Source: Hedera helix (lineage: Eukaryota; Streptophyta; Magnoliopsida; Apiales; Araliaceae). Taken from it: a stretch of 64,000 bases of DNA. The notes under the pieces were generated by a model. It was not told the origin of the DNA and ran no database searches. It saw only the letters and a program-made list of their open reading frames with translations. A program made the position numbers and the translations under genes. The stretch is from NCBI GenBank assembly GCA_947179155.2, contig CAMXCC020000001.1, forward strand, positions 1-64,000, written 5' to 3'. Positions 1 to 14,090 of the stretch are shown piece by piece (positions within the stretch are counted from its first letter, which is position 1; each line of letters starts with the position of its first letter).

Positions 1-412
1 ATAAACAAGGATGATAAATTAATTAATTATTATTTAATTACTATTAAATAATAATTAAAGACAACTAAGATTGATTATTTAATTATTTATTATTTGATTA
101 ACTTTAAATAATAAATAAATTTAGTAGTTATTATTTATTATTAAATAATAACTAATGATATTTGAGTATTTACTATATAATTTTATTATTATTTAATTAA
201 CTTTAAATAATAAATGAATCTAGTTAATTAGTTATTATTTATTATTAAATAATAACTAAAGATATTTGATTATTTTTAATATAAAATAATTATTTATTAT
301 TTGATTAATTTTAAATAATAAATAAATCTTGTAAGTTATTATTTATTATTAAATAATAACTAAAGGTAGTTAATTACTTACTATTTAATTAATGATAAAT
401 AGTAATTAAATG
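1..412. repeat. AT-rich palindrome array inside LTR
   Basis: Six or more units built on arms such as TTATTATTTAA and TTAAATAATAA follow each other every ~45-65 bp; each can form an AT-only hairpin. The same kind of array occupies 10385-11500 in the related LTR on the other strand, so it belongs to the element and not to the host site. Confidence 0.8.
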
Positions 413-962
413 AAATTAGATTTAATGGAATAAAGAAAATGTCTTTTAACTCTTTTGTTTAAACAATTATAATAAATTGTTTAATAGTTTAATAAGTGTG
501 CAACACTTAAAGAAAAATATTTTCTAACTTATTAAATTATTAACCCAATATGATTGAGGGTCTATAAGGTTAATAATATTGTTTTAACTGATGTAAATTA
601 TGTGTTAGTACTTATGAGTGGTAGATAAGTTCCTTAATGAGCGTTTAGTTGTACAAATACGTTGTACTAATTATTAGACCAACTTTATTAATGTTAGGTC
701 TTTCAAAGCCAGTTAGTTAAAGCTAGACATTTATTGTAGCTGAGCAGACAGGCAAGTTTCCTAACTTCGAACTTTATTTTGTGCAAGTTTCCTAAACCCT
801 ACTCAATTTATATTCGAGCAGGATATATTATTTTATTGTTCAAGTCCCTAACTCAAATTCAAGTTATTACGTTTCAAGCATGCTATGGTTTAATTCTGTA
901 TAATTATTCCACATCTTTAAATTGTTGATTCGCACATAGTGCTTGTTGCATGTGTTCATCAG

Positions 963-982
963 GTATGAAAGGCTGATCACCT
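963..982 (+). other. Copy of the conserved GGCTGATCACC block
   Basis: GTATGAAAGGCTGATCACCT matches 18 of 20 bases of the block GTACGATAGGCTGATCACCT found in the internal region of the plus-strand element at 27441. A small GCAC/GTGC dyad lies just upstream at 932-942. Here the block lies ~510 bp from an LTR end and not in a recognisable internal region. Confidence 0.45.
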
Positions 983-1131
983 TCATTACCATAAGGTTCA
1001 GTTAAAATTGTTCATGGTCATTATTGACACTCAACATTACTTGATTCAGTCATTCAATTATTGAAATTATGATTCGTACTCTTTCACAATTATTATATTG
1101 TTGAAAATCCGAAAGCTTGTTCTTTCTTTCA

Positions 1132-1201
1132 ATCATGATATATCGTTATTGTATTTAAACTTGCTGAGCAAAGTCGTTGCTCACTCTTGCTATATCATGA
1201 T
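1132..1201 (+). other. Nested LTR hairpin (TGAGC/GCTCA type)
   Basis: An inner dyad TGAGCAA-AGTCG-TTGCTCA (1165-1183) sits inside a perfect 11-bp inverted repeat, ATCATGATATA at 1132-1142 and TATATCATGAT at 1191-1201. The inner stem is the version in this family of a hairpin present near the 3' end of every LTR in the window; the outer arms are seen only here. Confidence 0.7.
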
Positions 1202-1493
1202 AACAAATTTCAGAATAATACGAATGTCCGAGGAGAGACGGAGACAGAAGCAAAAGACAAGATTATAGTGTTATTCATTATAACTAAATTGTTATATGAC
1301 GTAGGTAATTTTGTAAACCTTTTTATGAATCTAAAGGTATATATGTAAGTTAAGGTTAGAAACCTTGGGAAATGTTGTAGAATAAACAATTTATGTTTAT
1401 ATATTCCGCATTAGTTATAGAACATGTATGATGATGATGTATCGTGATGTACCAAGTCTAGGGTTAAAGGAACCCGGATTTGGGGTCGTCACA

Positions 1494-4400
1494 AATTCTA
1501 TCACTCTCGCATTGAAAACAATGCGTACAACGCACACAAGTCTTCATTTGAGGAAACTTGCTATTCATTTCGTTATTTGCTTAAAATTTGCAAACAAATA
1601 GTGGATTAGGAGTCATATTACTTCGTTATACATCGTTTAGACTCAAAAGGAGCAATTCTATTACTCTCGCATTGAAAACAATGCGTACAACGCACACAAG
1701 TCTTCACTTGAGGAAACGTGCTATTCGTTTCGTTATTTCCTCAAAATTTGCAAACAAATAGGTGATTAAGAGTCATATTACTTCGTTATACATCGGTTAG
1801 CCGCAAAAGGAGCAATTCTATCACTCTCGCATTGAAAACAATGCGTACAACGCACACAAGTCTTCATTTGAGGAAACGTGCTATTCGTTTCGTTATTTCC
1901 TCAAAATTTGCAAACAAATAGGTGATTAAGAGTCATATTACTTCGTTATACCTCGGTTAGCCTCAAAATGAGCAATTCTATCACTCTCGCATTGAAAACA
2001 ATGCGTACAGCGCACACAAGTCTTCATTTGAGGAAACTTGTTATTCGTTTCGTTATTTGCTTAAAATTTGCAAACAAATAGTGGATTAGGAGTCATACTA
2101 CTTCGTTATACATCGGTTAGCCTCAAAAGGAGCAATTATATCACTCTCGCATTGAAAACAATGGGTACAACGCACTTCAGTCTTCATTTGAGGAAACGTG
2201 CTATTCGTTTCGTTATTTCCTCAAAATTTGCAAACAAATAGGTGATTAAGAGTCATATTACTTCGTTATACCTCGGTTAGCCTCAAAATGAGGAATCCTA
2301 CCACTCTCGCATTGAAAAAAATGCGTACAGCGCAGACAAGTCTTCATTTGAGGAAACTTGTTATTCGTTTCGTTATTTTCTTAAAATTTGCAAACAAATA
2401 GTGGATTAGGAGTCATACTACTTCGTTATACATCGGTTAGCCTCAAAAGGAGCAATTCTATCACTCTCGCATTGAAAACAATGCGTACAACGCACAGAAG
2501 TCTTCATTTGAGGAAACGTGCTATTCGTTTCGTTATTTCCTCAAAATTTGCAAACAAATAGGTGATTAAGAGTCATATTACTTCGTTATACCTCGGTTAG
2601 CCTCAAAATGAGCAATCCTATCACTCTCGCATTGAAAACAATGCGTACAGCGCACACAAGTCTTCATTTGAGGAAACTTGTTATTCGTTTCGTTATTTGC
2701 TTAAAATTTGCAAACGAATAGTGGATTAGGAGTCATACTACTTCGTTATACATCGGTTAGCCTCAAAAGGAGCAATTCTATCACTCTCGCATTGAAAACA
2801 ATGCGTACAACGCACACAAGTCTTCATTTGAGGAAACGTGCTATTCGTTTCGTTATTTCCTCAAAATTTGCAAACAAATAGGTGATTAAGAGTCATATTA
2901 CTTCGTTATACCTCGGTTAGCCTCAAAATGAGCAATCCTATCACTCTCGCATTGAAAACAATGCGTACAGCGCACACAAGTCTTCATTTGAGGAAACTTG
3001 TTATTCGTTTCGTTATTTGCTTAAAATTTGCAAACGAATAGTGGATTAGGAGTCATACTACTTCGTTATACATCGGTTAGCCTCAAAAGGAGCAATTCTA
3101 TCACTCTCGCATTGAAAACAATGCGTACAACGCACAGAAGTCTTCATTTGAGGAAACGTGCTATTCGTTTCGTTATTTCCTCAAAATTTGCAAACAAATA
3201 GGTGATTAAGAGTCATATTACTTCGTTATACATCGGTTAGCCTCAAAAGGAGCAATTCTATCACTCTCGCATTGAAAACAATGCGTACAACGCACACAAG
3301 TCTTCATTGGAGGAAACTTGCTATTCATTTCGTTATTTGCTTAAAATTTGCAAACAAATAGTGGATTAGGAGTCATATTACTTCGTTCTACATCGGTTAG
3401 ACTCAAAAGGAGCAATTCTATTACTCTCGCATTGAAAACAATTCGTACAACGCACACAAGTCTTCACTTGAGGAAACGTGCTATTCGTTTCGTTATTTCC
3501 TCAAAATTTGCAAACAAATAGGTGATTAAGAGTCATATTACTTCGTTATACATCGGTTAGCCTCAAAAGGAGCAATTCTATCACTCTCGCATTGAAAACA
3601 ATGCGTACAACGCACAGAAGTCTTCATTTGAGGAAACGTGCTATTCGTTTCGTTATTTCCTCAAAATTTGCAAACAAATAGGTGATTAAGAGTCATATTA
3701 CTTCGTTATACCTCGGTTAGCCTCAAAATGAGCAATCCTATCACTCTCGCATTGAAAACAATGCGTACAGCGCACACAAGTCTTCATTTGAGGAAACTTG
3801 TTATTCGTTTCGTTATTTGCTTAAAATTTGCAAACAAATAGTGGATTAGGAGTCATACTACTTCGTTATACATCGGTTAGCCTCAAAAGGAGCAATTATA
3901 TCACTCTCGCATTGAAAACAATGGGTACAACGCACTTCAGTCTTCATTTGAGGAAACGTGCTATTCGTTTCGTTATTTCCTCAAAATTTGCAAACAAATA
4001 GGTGATTAAGAGTCATATTACTTCGTTATACCTCGGTTAGCCTCAAAATGAGGAATCCTATCACTCTCGCATTGAAAAAAATGCGTACAGCGCACACAAT
4101 TCTTCATTTGAGGAAACTTGTTATTCGTTTCGTTATTTGCTTAAAATTTGCAAACAAATAGTGGATTAGGAGTCATACTACTTCGTTATACATCGGTTAG
4201 CCTCAAAAGGAGCAATTCTATCACTCTCGCATTGAAAACAATGGGTACAACGCACTTCAGTCTTCATTTGAGGAAACGTGCTATTCGTTTCGTTATTTCC
4301 TCAAAATTTGCAAACAAATAGGTGATTAAGAGTCATATTACTTCGTTATACCTCGGTTAGCCTCAAAATGAGCAATCCTATCACTCTCGCATTGAAAACA

Positions 4401-7400
4401 ATGCGTACAACGCACACAAGTCTTCATTTGAGGAAACTTGTTATTCGTTTCGTTCTTTGCTTAAAATTTGCAAACGAATAGTGGATTAGGAGTCATACTA
4501 CTTCGTTATACATCGGTTAGCCTCAAAAGGAGCAATTCTATCACTCTCGCATTGAAAACAATGCGTACAACGCACACAAGTCTTCATTTGAGGAAACGTG
4601 CTATTCGTTTCGTTATTTCCTCAAAATTTGCAAACAAATAGGTGATTAAGAGTCATATTACTTCGTTATACCTCGGTTAGCCTCAAAATGAGCAATCCTA
4701 TCACTCTCGCATTGAAAGCAATGCGTACAGCGCACACAAGTCTTCATTTGAGGAAACTTGTTATTCGTTTCGTTATTTGCTTAAAATTTGCAAACGAATA
4801 GTGGATTAGGAGTCATACTACTTCGTTATACATCGGTTAGCCTCAAAAGGAGCAATTCTATCACTCTCGCATTGAAAACAATGCGTACAACGCACAGAAG
4901 TCTTCATTTGAGGAAACGTGCTATTCGTTTCGTTATTTCCTCAAAATTTGCAAACAAATAGGTGATTAAGAGTCATATTACTTCGTTATACATCGGTTAG
5001 CCTAAAAATGAGCAATTCTATCACTCTCGCATTGAAAACAATGCGTACAGCGCACACAAGTCTTCATTTGAGGAAACTTGTTATTCGTTTCGTTATTTGC
5101 TTAAAATTTGCAAACAAATAGTGGATTAGGAGTCATACTACTTCGTTATACATCGGTTAGCCTCAAAAGGAGCAATTTTATCACTCTCGCATTGAAAACA
5201 ATGCGTACAACGCACAGAAGTCTTCATTTGAGGAAACGTGCTATTCGTTTCGTTATTTCCTCAAAATTTGCAAACAAATAGGTGATTAAGAGTCATATTA
5301 CTTCGTTATACATCGGTTAGCCTAAAAATGAGCAATTCTATCACTCTCGCATTGAAAACAATGCGTACAGCGCACACAAGTCTTCATTCGAGGAAACTTG
5401 TTATTCGTTTCGTTATTTGCTTAAAATTTGCAAACAAATAGTGGATTAGGAGTCATACTACTTCGTTATACATCGGTTACCCTCAAAAGGAGCAATTCTA
5501 TCACTCTCGCATTGAAAACAATCCGTACAATGCACAGAAGTCTTCATTTGAGGAAACGTGCTATTCGTTTCGTTATTTCCTCAAAATTTGCAAACAAATA
5601 GGTGATTAAGAGTCATATTACTTCGTTATACATCGGTTAGCCTCAAAAGGAGAAATTCTATCACTCTCGCATTGAAAATAATGCGTACAACGCACACAAG
5701 TCTTCATTTGAGGAAACGTGCTATTCGTTTCGTTATTTCCTCAAAATTTGCAAACAAATAGGTGATTAAGAGTCATATTACTTCGTTATACCTCGGTTAG
5801 CCTCAAAATGAGCAATCCTATCACTCTCGCATTGAAAACAATGCGTACAGCGCACACAAGTCTTCATTTGAGGAAACTTGTTATTCGTTTCGTTATTTGC
5901 TTAAAATTTGCAAACGAATAGTGGATTAGGAGTCATACTACTTCGTTATACATCGGTTAGCCTCAAAAGGAGCAATTTTATCACTCTCGCATTGAAAACA
6001 ATGCGTACAACGCACAGAAGTCTGCATTTGAGGAAACGTGCTATTCGTTTCGTTATTTCCTCAAAATTTGCAAACAAATAGGAGATTAAGAGTCATATTA
6101 CTTCGTTATACATCGGTTAGCCTCAAAAGGAGCAATTCTATCACTCTCGCATTGAAAACAATGCGTAGAACGCACACAAGTCTTCATTTGAGGAAACTTG
6201 CTATTCATTTCGTTATTTGCTTAAAATTTGCAAACAAATAGTGGATTAGGAGTCATATTACTTCGTTATACATCGGTTAGACTCAAAAGGAGCAATTCTA
6301 TTACTTCGCATTGAAAACAATGCGTACAACGCACACAAGTCTTCACTTGAGGAAACGTGCTATTCGTTTCGTTATTTCCTCAAAATTTGCAAACAAATAG
6401 GTGATTAAGAGTCCTATTACTTCGTTATACATCGGTTAGCCTCAAAAGGAGCAATTCTATCACTCTCGCATTGAAAACAATGCGTACAACGCACACAAGT
6501 CTTCATTTGAGAAAACGTGTTATTCGTTTCGTTATTTCCTCAAAATTTGCAAACAAATAGGTGATTAAGAGTCATATTACTTCGTTATACCTCGGTTAGC
6601 CTCAAAATGAGCAATCCTATCACTCTCGCATTGAAAACAATGCGTACAGCGCACACAAGTCTTCATTTGAGGAAACTTGTTATTCGTTTCGTTATTTGCT
6701 TAAAATTTGCAAACAAATAGTGGATTAGGAGTCATACTACTTCGTTATACATCGGTTACCCTCAAACGGAGCAATTCTATCACTCTCGCATTGAAAACAA
6801 TCTGTACAATGCACAGAAGTCTTCATTTGAGGAAACGTGCTATTCGTTTCGTTATTTCCTCAAAATTTGCAAAAAAATAGGTGACTAAGAGTCATATTAC
6901 TTCGTTATACATCGGTTAGCCTCAAAAGGAGCAATTCTATCACTCTCGCATTGAAAACAATGCGTAGAACGCACACAAGTCTTCATTTGAGGAAACGTGC
7001 TATTCGTTTCGTTATTTCCTCAAAATTTGCAAACAAATAGGTTATTAAGAGTCATATTACTTCGCTATACCTCGGTTAGCCTCAAAATGAGCAATCCTAT
7101 CACTCTCGCATTGAAAAAAATGCGTACAGCGCACACAAGTCTTCATTTATGGAAACTTGTTATTCGTTTCGTTATTTGCTTAAAATTTGCAAACGAATAG
7201 TGGATTAGGAGTCATACTACTTCGTTATACATCGGTTGGCCTCAAAAGGAGCAATTCTATCACTCTCGCATTGAAAACAATGCGTACAACGCATAGAAGT
7301 CTTCATTTGAGGAAACGTGCTATTCGTTTCGTTATTTCCTCAAAATTTGCAAACAAATAGGTGATTAAGAGTCATATTACTTCGTTATACATCGGTTAGC

Positions 7401-9216
7401 CTCAAAAGGAGCAATTCTATCACTCTCGCATTGAAAACAATGCGTACAACGCACACAAGTCTTCATTTGAGGAAGCTTGCTATTCATTTCGTTATTTGCT
7501 TAAAATTTGCAAACAAATAGTGGATTAGGAGTCATATTACTTCGTTATACATCGGTTAGACTCAAAAGGAGCAATTCTATTACTCTCGCATTGAAAACAA
7601 TGCGTACAACGCACACAAGTCTTCACTTGAGGAAACGTGATATTCGTTTCGTTACTTCCTCAAAATTTGCAAACAAATAGGTGATTAAGAGTCATATTAC
7701 TTCGTTATACATCGGTTAGCCTCAAAAGGAGCAATCCTATCACTCTCGCATTGAAAACAATGCGTACAGCGCACACAAGTCTTCATTTGAGGAAACTTGT
7801 TATTCGTTTCGTTATTTGCTTAAAATTTGCAAACAAATAGTGGATTAGGAGTCATACTACTTCGTTATACATCGCTTAGCCTCAAAAGGAGCAATTCTAT
7901 CACTCTCGCATTGAAAACAATGCGTACAACGCACACAAGTCTTCATTTAAGGAAACGTGCTATTCGTTTCGTTATTTCCTCAAAATTTGCAAACAAATAG
8001 GTGATTAAGAGTCATATTACTTCGTTATACCTCGGTTAGCCTCAAAATGAGCAATCCTATCACTCTCGCATTGAAAACAATGCGTACAGCGCACACAAGT
8101 CTTCATTTGAGGAAACTTGTTATTCGTTTCGTTATTTGCTTAAATTTTGCAAACGAATAGTGGATTAGGAGTCATACTACTTCGTTATACATCGGTTAGC
8201 CTCAAAAGGAGCAATTCTATCACTCTCGCATTGAAAACAATGCGTACAACGCACAGAAGTCTTCATTTGAGGAAGCGTGCTATTCGTTTCGTTATTTCCT
8301 CAAAATTTGCAAACAAATAGGTGATTAAGAGTCATATTACTTCGTTATACATCGGTTAGCCTAAAAATGAGCAATTCTATCACTCTCGCATTGAAAACAA
8401 TGCGTACAGCGCACACAAGTCTTCATTTGAGGAAACTTGTTATTCGTTTCGTTATTTGCTTAAAATTTGCAAACAAATAGTGGATTAGGAGTCATACTAC
8501 TTCGTTATACATCGGTTACCCTCAAAAGGAGCAATTCTATCACTCTCGCATTGAAAACAATCCGTACAACGCACAGAAGTCTTCATTTGAGGAAACGTGC
8601 TATTCGTTTCGTTATTTCCTCAAAATTTGCAAACAAATAGGTGATTAAGAGTCATATTACTTCGTTATACATCGGTTAGCCTCAAAAGGAGCAATTCTAT
8701 CACTCTCGTATTAAAAACAATGCATACAACGCACACAAGTCTTCATTTGAGGAAACGTGCTATTCGTTTCGTTATTTCCTCAAAATTTGCAAACAAATAG
8801 GTGATTAAGAGTCATATTACTTCGTTATACCTCGGTTAGCCTCAAAATGAGCAATCCTATCACTCTCGCATTGAAAACAATGCGTACAGCACACACAAGT
8901 CTTCATTTGAGGAAACTTGTTATTCGTTTCGTTATTTGCTTAAAATTTGCAAACGAATAGTGGATTAGGAGTCATACTACTTCGTTATACATCGGTTAGC
9001 CTCAAAAGGAGCAATTCTATCACTCTCGCATTGAAAACAATGCGTACAACGCACAGAAGTCTTCATTTGAGGAAACGTACTATTCGTTTCGTTATTTCCT
9101 CAAAATTTGCAAACAAATAGGTGATTAAGAGTCATATTACTTCGTTATACATCGGTTAGCCTCAAAAGGAGCAATTCTATCACTCTCGCATTGAAAACAA
9201 TGCGTACAACGCACAC
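1494..9216 (+). repeat. 160-bp tandem satellite, array A (~48 monomers)
   Basis: The anchor TCACTCTCGCATTGAAAACA returns every 160 bp (for example 1821, 1981, 2141). Two monomer types mostly alternate, giving a 320-bp dimer: type A has GAAACGTGCTATTCG, CCTCAAAATTTG and AATAGGTGATTAAG; type B has GAAACTTGTTATTCG, GCTTAAAATTTG and AATAGTGGATTAGG. Rare variants recur at 11-monomer (1,760-bp) spacing: CAATTATATC at 2133 and 3893, CAATTCTATTACTC at 1653 and 3413, and AGGAATCC at 2291 and 4051. One base is lost near 6303, which shifts the register by 1. Uniform length, one orientation and higher-order structure are typical of centromeric satellites. The family is not recognised. The short reading frames in it are frame accidents. 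Confidence 0.97.
9212..9216. other. Target site duplication CACAC (pair with 14321-14325)
   Basis: CACAC flanks the 9217-14320 element on both sides; removing the element and one copy restores the normal satellite sequence CGCACACAAGTC. Confidence 0.93.
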
Positions 9217-9618
9217 TGTGACGACCCCGAATCCGGGTTCCTTGAACCTCGGACCCGGTTCAACACGAGTACTACTTTTCCTTATTGTTCATGAATTTTA
9301 ACAATATTATAATTGCTAAATAATCATTTATTTACAATTATATAACATCTCCTTCTATTCCAGAATCGAAATCTTTATACATTCCTAGTATGTCTCAATA
9401 TCATACATGATACTACATTCTATTACAATCAATTTGAGTATTTAATACTCATATAACATACCAACTAAGTCTTATGCTACAGAATCATTTACCTGTCCAA
9501 TTCGGACTGATATCTACAATAGATATTTAGATCTTCAATGGAAGTAATATATTTTCCTGTTCCTTGTTCTTTATCGAGAACTTCAGGTAACTAGCCTTAT
9601 CTGAAAATGTTGGTTTAG

Positions 9619-9647
9619 GCAAGAGTGAGCACGACGGCTCAACAAGT
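9619..9647 (-). other. Conserved LTR hairpin
   Basis: GCAAGAGTGAGC-ACGACG-GCTCAACAAGT; the core TGAGC/GCTCA stem is the same as in the LTRs at 18437, 25212 and 38619. Confidence 0.7.
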
Positions 9648-10384
9648 TCAACAGCTACACATAACACATTACATGCTTCACATAAAATTTACAATTTATA
9701 CTAACATCATGTTTTTCATGCATTTCAGTTTATGACATACTGCTCATGCATATCATGCCTCGCATTTAATCTATGCTTCATGTCTAACCTCTATCATGAC
9801 ATATAGTTCAATGCAGAACAATTGTCTCAAATCAACTACCGCATATCAACAATTCAAATCAACTTATTGCACAAAGGCACATTAAAACATCTTTGCACAT
9901 AACCACGTATGAGCACATCTCAGTTTAATAACAAACTTATAATTCATGCACATAATACAACACGTTCTGAAAAACTTGCCTGAACTTGTATAACCAGCTT
10001 ACGTTAATCTTTCACGTTCCTTGCACCACCTACACGGTATGTGAGATCAACGGTGCACAATATCAGTCAAAGTTTGACTCAATACTAAATCTTATTTTAA
10101 AGATATTTATTTCTTCTTATCATCCCCTTTATTTAATAAGGTTAATTTCATATTTTAGTCTCTCTTTGACTTGACTCAGTGTTTCATATTCAACACCATA
10201 AATCTTTTGTTCGAAACTATGCAATTCTGACATTTATTAATGTCACTGCATTAAAACTTGGACCCTATATTTATTTAGGTCGATCCACCAATTAATCACT
10301 AATGTACCATACCCTTGGTTTAACTTAATCACATCATTTATCTCGATACTTATCATAATATTACCCACCTTGGATAATATTTTA

Positions 10385-11500
10385 AATTTTACTATCAATT
10401 AGTAATAACTTATAATGTTATTTAATTGTTAAATAACACTTTAAATAATCATTACTATTATTAATTTATTTTTAATAATAGTTTACCTTAATCATTATGA
10501 TTAATCTTTTAATAATAATTTAATTGCTTGCTAATATTATTACCCTTTAATAATATTTTAATTGACTTCTCATTATTATCAATCATTTTAATAATAATTT
10601 AATTGTTCATCAATATTATCAATCATTTAATAATATTTGAAATCCTCACGTATCATTAGTAATTATTTAATAACGATTCAACCCTTAACTATTATTACCC
10701 AATAGTTAATTACTTGTTAAACAATATTATTAATTCTTTAATAATATTCTAAATCTTTATTTATCATTATTATTTATTTAATAATGATTTAACTCTTAAC
10801 TATTATTATTTAATAGTTAATTAAATGCTAAATAATATTATTAATCCTTTAATAATATTTTAAATTAATTACATATCATTATTAATTATTGAATAATGAT
10901 TTAATTCTTAACTATTATCATTTAATAGTTAGTCAATAATATTATCAATATATTTTAATTACTTCATAATCTTCTTTCGATTAAGTAATAATTTATTCCA
11001 CTTAATTACCATTTAATTATTATTTAATATGAATTAAATAATAATTAATTAACTAATTATCCAAACTCATTATTTAATATTAATTAAATAATAATTAATT
11101 AATTAATTAACCTTACTTATTATTTAATATTAATTAAATAATAAATAATTAGTTTATTAACCTTAATTATCCTTTAATTATTATTTAATATTAATTAAAT
11201 AATAATTAATTACTTAATTAACCTTACTTATTATTTAATATTAATTAAATAATAAATAATTAGCTTTCTAACTTTAATATTCTTTAATTATTATTTAATA
11301 TTAATTTAAATAATAATTAATTATTTATTTAACTTTACTTATTATTTAAGTGCAATTAAATAATAAATAACTAACTTATTCATCTTAACATCCTTTAATT
11401 ATTATTTAATATTCATTAAATCATAATTAATTAATTACATAACTTCATATATTATTTAATATTTATTAAATAATATTTAATTAGATTATTAGCCTATTTA
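10385..11500. repeat. AT-rich palindrome array in the solo LTR
   Basis: About 1.1 kb is almost pure A/T. The right half holds around nine near-perfect palindromes with arms ATTATTTAAT and ATTAAATAAT every 45-60 bp, alternating between AATAATTAAT and AATAAATAAT forms. The left half has looser ~55-bp units built from AATAATATTTTAAAT and TTAACTATTATT. The array lies downstream of the TATA site in element sense, so a transcript would carry a series of AU hairpins. Confidence 0.8.
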
Positions 11501-12659
11501 TACACTAATAAATAGCTAATATATAGTGAATCACTCCAATAATTTCAAATTTTATTTTATAACACTTAACTAGCATGCCAATAGGTCAAATATTATTTTT
11601 CTGAAATTAAAAATAATTTTCCCATAATTATTAGCAATTTAGTAAGCTTTAATCCACCATTAATTCTAATAAATACCAAATTACAAAAAAATTCGGATTT
11701 TAAGTTTTGATAATTTTCTTTATAAAATTATAAGCATTTTCTCTTTTGGAACCAACCCAAGAACCGGCCTAAAAATTCCCGAACCGGCCCTACCTAGAAA
11801 TCATGAAAAACCGAAAAAAACCGAACCGGCCGGTTTTTTTTAATAAAATAGGCAGATTACTTTCTTAGTTTTCCAGACTTGGGGTCTCCGACGGGAACTT
11901 GAATAAAATGAAATCCACAAGTCCGATTGAGGCCTATTTGGTATCGATGGATTCGTAACTTCCCGAACTACATTTTTCTGTCATCAAACATCAAATTTGG
12001 ATTTGTTTTGGTCACGGAAATTGGCTCCAAACCGGACTGTTATGCACAGCCCTAAAACAATGGGGTGTTTTGGTAGAAAATCCATATCTTGCTCATTTTA
12101 AATCGGATTTTAGTCATTCAACTTGGAGAATCTTCATATTTCATGGATCTATCATCCAAAATTGACGGATCATAAATCCGACTTACGGATTGTGAACAGT
12201 AATTCCGTGAAGGGGCTGCTACGTATTAGATTAATTTGTTTTCGTCGGTAAAAATTTATTCAATGAGTTTGATGAAATTTTTCATCACAAACACATATAA
12301 AACCCATGTTAAACCCATCAAACTATGAATATACATATATTACATAGCTAAAGACTTCTAGAACATCAAAATGTGTTTTGATCGGTTAAAAATACATTTT
12401 AACCGTTCAAATCATATCTAAACTATAAAAATGAACTAAAGAAGGTTTAGAACACTTTTTAACCTTTTATACATGGATGCTCTCCTTCCTCTTGACTTGA
12501 TCTTGGATTGTGACTCTCTCTTGTCCATTCTCTAGCAAAATTTGCTTGGTGGATCATCAATCTCATAAGAGTAACTCTCTATATCTCTCAAGAAGCTCTC
12601 CCTTTTTCTCTCTAGAAAATGCTACAAATGACTAACAAACATAGCCAATGTGTGGAGCA
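11501..12659 (-). other. Unique part of the solo LTR, no gene
   Basis: Lower A/T content than the neighbouring array. It holds a small C/G-rich stretch with GAACCGGCC/GGCCGGTT repeats (11760-11840) that can pair with each other. There is no open reading frame or RNA gene that I can recognise. Confidence 0.5.
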
Positions 12660-12671
12660 CTATATTTATAG
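12660..12671 (-). promoter_or_regulatory. TATA-like site of the solo LTR
   Basis: Minus strand reads CTATAAATATAG, 1,650 bp from the LTR 5' end. Position matches the TATA site of the related LTR at 23649, so it is the likely U3 promoter. Confidence 0.55.
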
Positions 12672-12829
12672 CACACCCTTAATCATCATTAACTCTTACT
12701 AATCAACTAACATTGGTTAAATTAGAGACTAATTTAGGATTACTATTTGATTGATTGACTCTTGGATTGACATGTTGATTGACCTCCATCAAGTTTGCTT
12801 AGAAGTTATCAATTGAGTAAAACAAAAGC

Positions 12830-14090
12830 AACCTTTCTCCAACACTTAACTAAAGTGTGGTTAAGACTATTGCTCTTGTAACCTATGTTAACTTAACTAT
12901 CAACCATGGTTCAAGCTCATCAATTAAACATACACACATCTTCCACCAAATAACCCAAGTAAGGTTAATTCTCTACAATTAAGTATACATATATATCCAA
13001 TATATTTATATATTTACTAACACTTAACTCTAGCATTGGTTAAGGTTTTATTTTTATGTCCTATATAATTATATAAGCATCTATATATATATACACCAAT
13101 ATATGTATATATATTCACTTATACATGTACAATACTTGTATTTTTTATATTTAAAATGTCATCCATCAACTTGACTACAAGCAACATAAATGGTGAAGTG
13201 TAACATAAGCAACAATCACCAACACTTAACCCACATGTGGTTAACTCTCTACAACATCCAACCCATGGTTACATATAAATTATACCTTGGTGAATTATAT
13301 ACATACACAATTGTATCTATAATATTTTTCCTACAACTAACCCATGCATAGTTAAATCTTTAATTTATTTACTACCTAGGGTTATTCAACTAACTCATCC
13401 ATAGTTAATTCTCATCATCAAATTCACCCACCTAGCATTTAACCAATGTTTGGTTAATGCTCTCTCTTATCTACCAACTAGGGTTGTTCAATTAACCCTA
13501 CATTAGTTAATTCTCTACACTTAACAATACTTGAATTTATTCTCCCAACATATTGACCAATATTTGACTTTTAAATTTGGACTCAATATTTGGGCTACTA
13601 GTTTATTTTGCATTGGGCTCCCTTATTTAATTATTTGGGCTACCCAACACAACTCACACATCTTTATAACTTGGGCTAGGTAATTAATTTAATTTGACTT
13701 ATATTAATTACCTCTTGGATTATAATCAACATAACATTTGGGCTTTATTATTTAATTACCCACTTCATATCCATATTCTCATATTGGGCTAACATCTATA
13801 ATTCTTTTGGGCTAGTCCACTAGTAGTAATTAAATTACTTGGACTCTATATAACAACTTAATAATTAAGTTAATTACTTAATTAATTAACTTCATAATAT
13901 TGTCATTCTAGACAATCATTTTAGTTTTTCTATAACTTTAACTCTTAACTAATATAATTAACCTAGTTAATTATATTTCATGACTTCCCTTCTTACTTCA
14001 CATTTTAAACTAATTAAATTATTAGTTTAATTGAGTATTTAATCTACTCATCTTCTTATTGGGCTAACAAACACACATTAGGTGTATATA
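12830..14090 (-). repeat. Short dispersed motifs in the U3 of the solo LTR
   Basis: Near-palindromes of the form TTAAC-N-GGTTAA or AGTTAA recur about every 40-90 bp between 12830 and 13530 (for example CTTAACCCACATGTGGTTAA at 13227). From 13590 to 14070 the word TTGGGCT recurs at least eight times. Both sets lie upstream of the TATA site in element sense and could be promoter elements; this is inference from position only. Confidence 0.5.

Larger units (their letters stand above)
1..1493 (+). mobile_element. 3' part of a long LTR (LTR retrotransposon, truncated by window edge)
   Basis: The stretch ends at a sharp border with satellite DNA in ..GGGGTCGTCACA, which is the reverse complement of the first bases of the LTR at 9217 (TGTGACGACCCC), so this is the 3' end of a related LTR lying on the plus strand. 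Beyond the terminal ~25 bp the two copies are strongly diverged. It shares the layout of the 9217 element: AT-rich palindrome array, then a TGAGC/GCTCA hairpin near the 3' end. No open reading frame of note, PBS or PPT is visible. The left end lies outside the window, so I cannot confirm a TSD (the right flank would be AATTC) or say whether it is solo LTR or part of a full element. Confidence 0.75.

Noticed and set aside
1785..1800. CENP-B-box-like sequence CTTCGTTATACATCGGTT in every monomer
   Set aside because: TTCG and CGG are spaced one base too far apart for the box (NTTCGNNNNANNCGGGN) and the final G is missing; I cannot claim a functional site.
6038..7200. 67-residue frames in the satellite
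   Set aside because: They appear only where a substitution removes a stop in the 160-bp repeat; no constraint.
1494..9216. Possible CRISPR-like array
   Set aside because: There are no unique spacers; it is a head-to-tail satellite.
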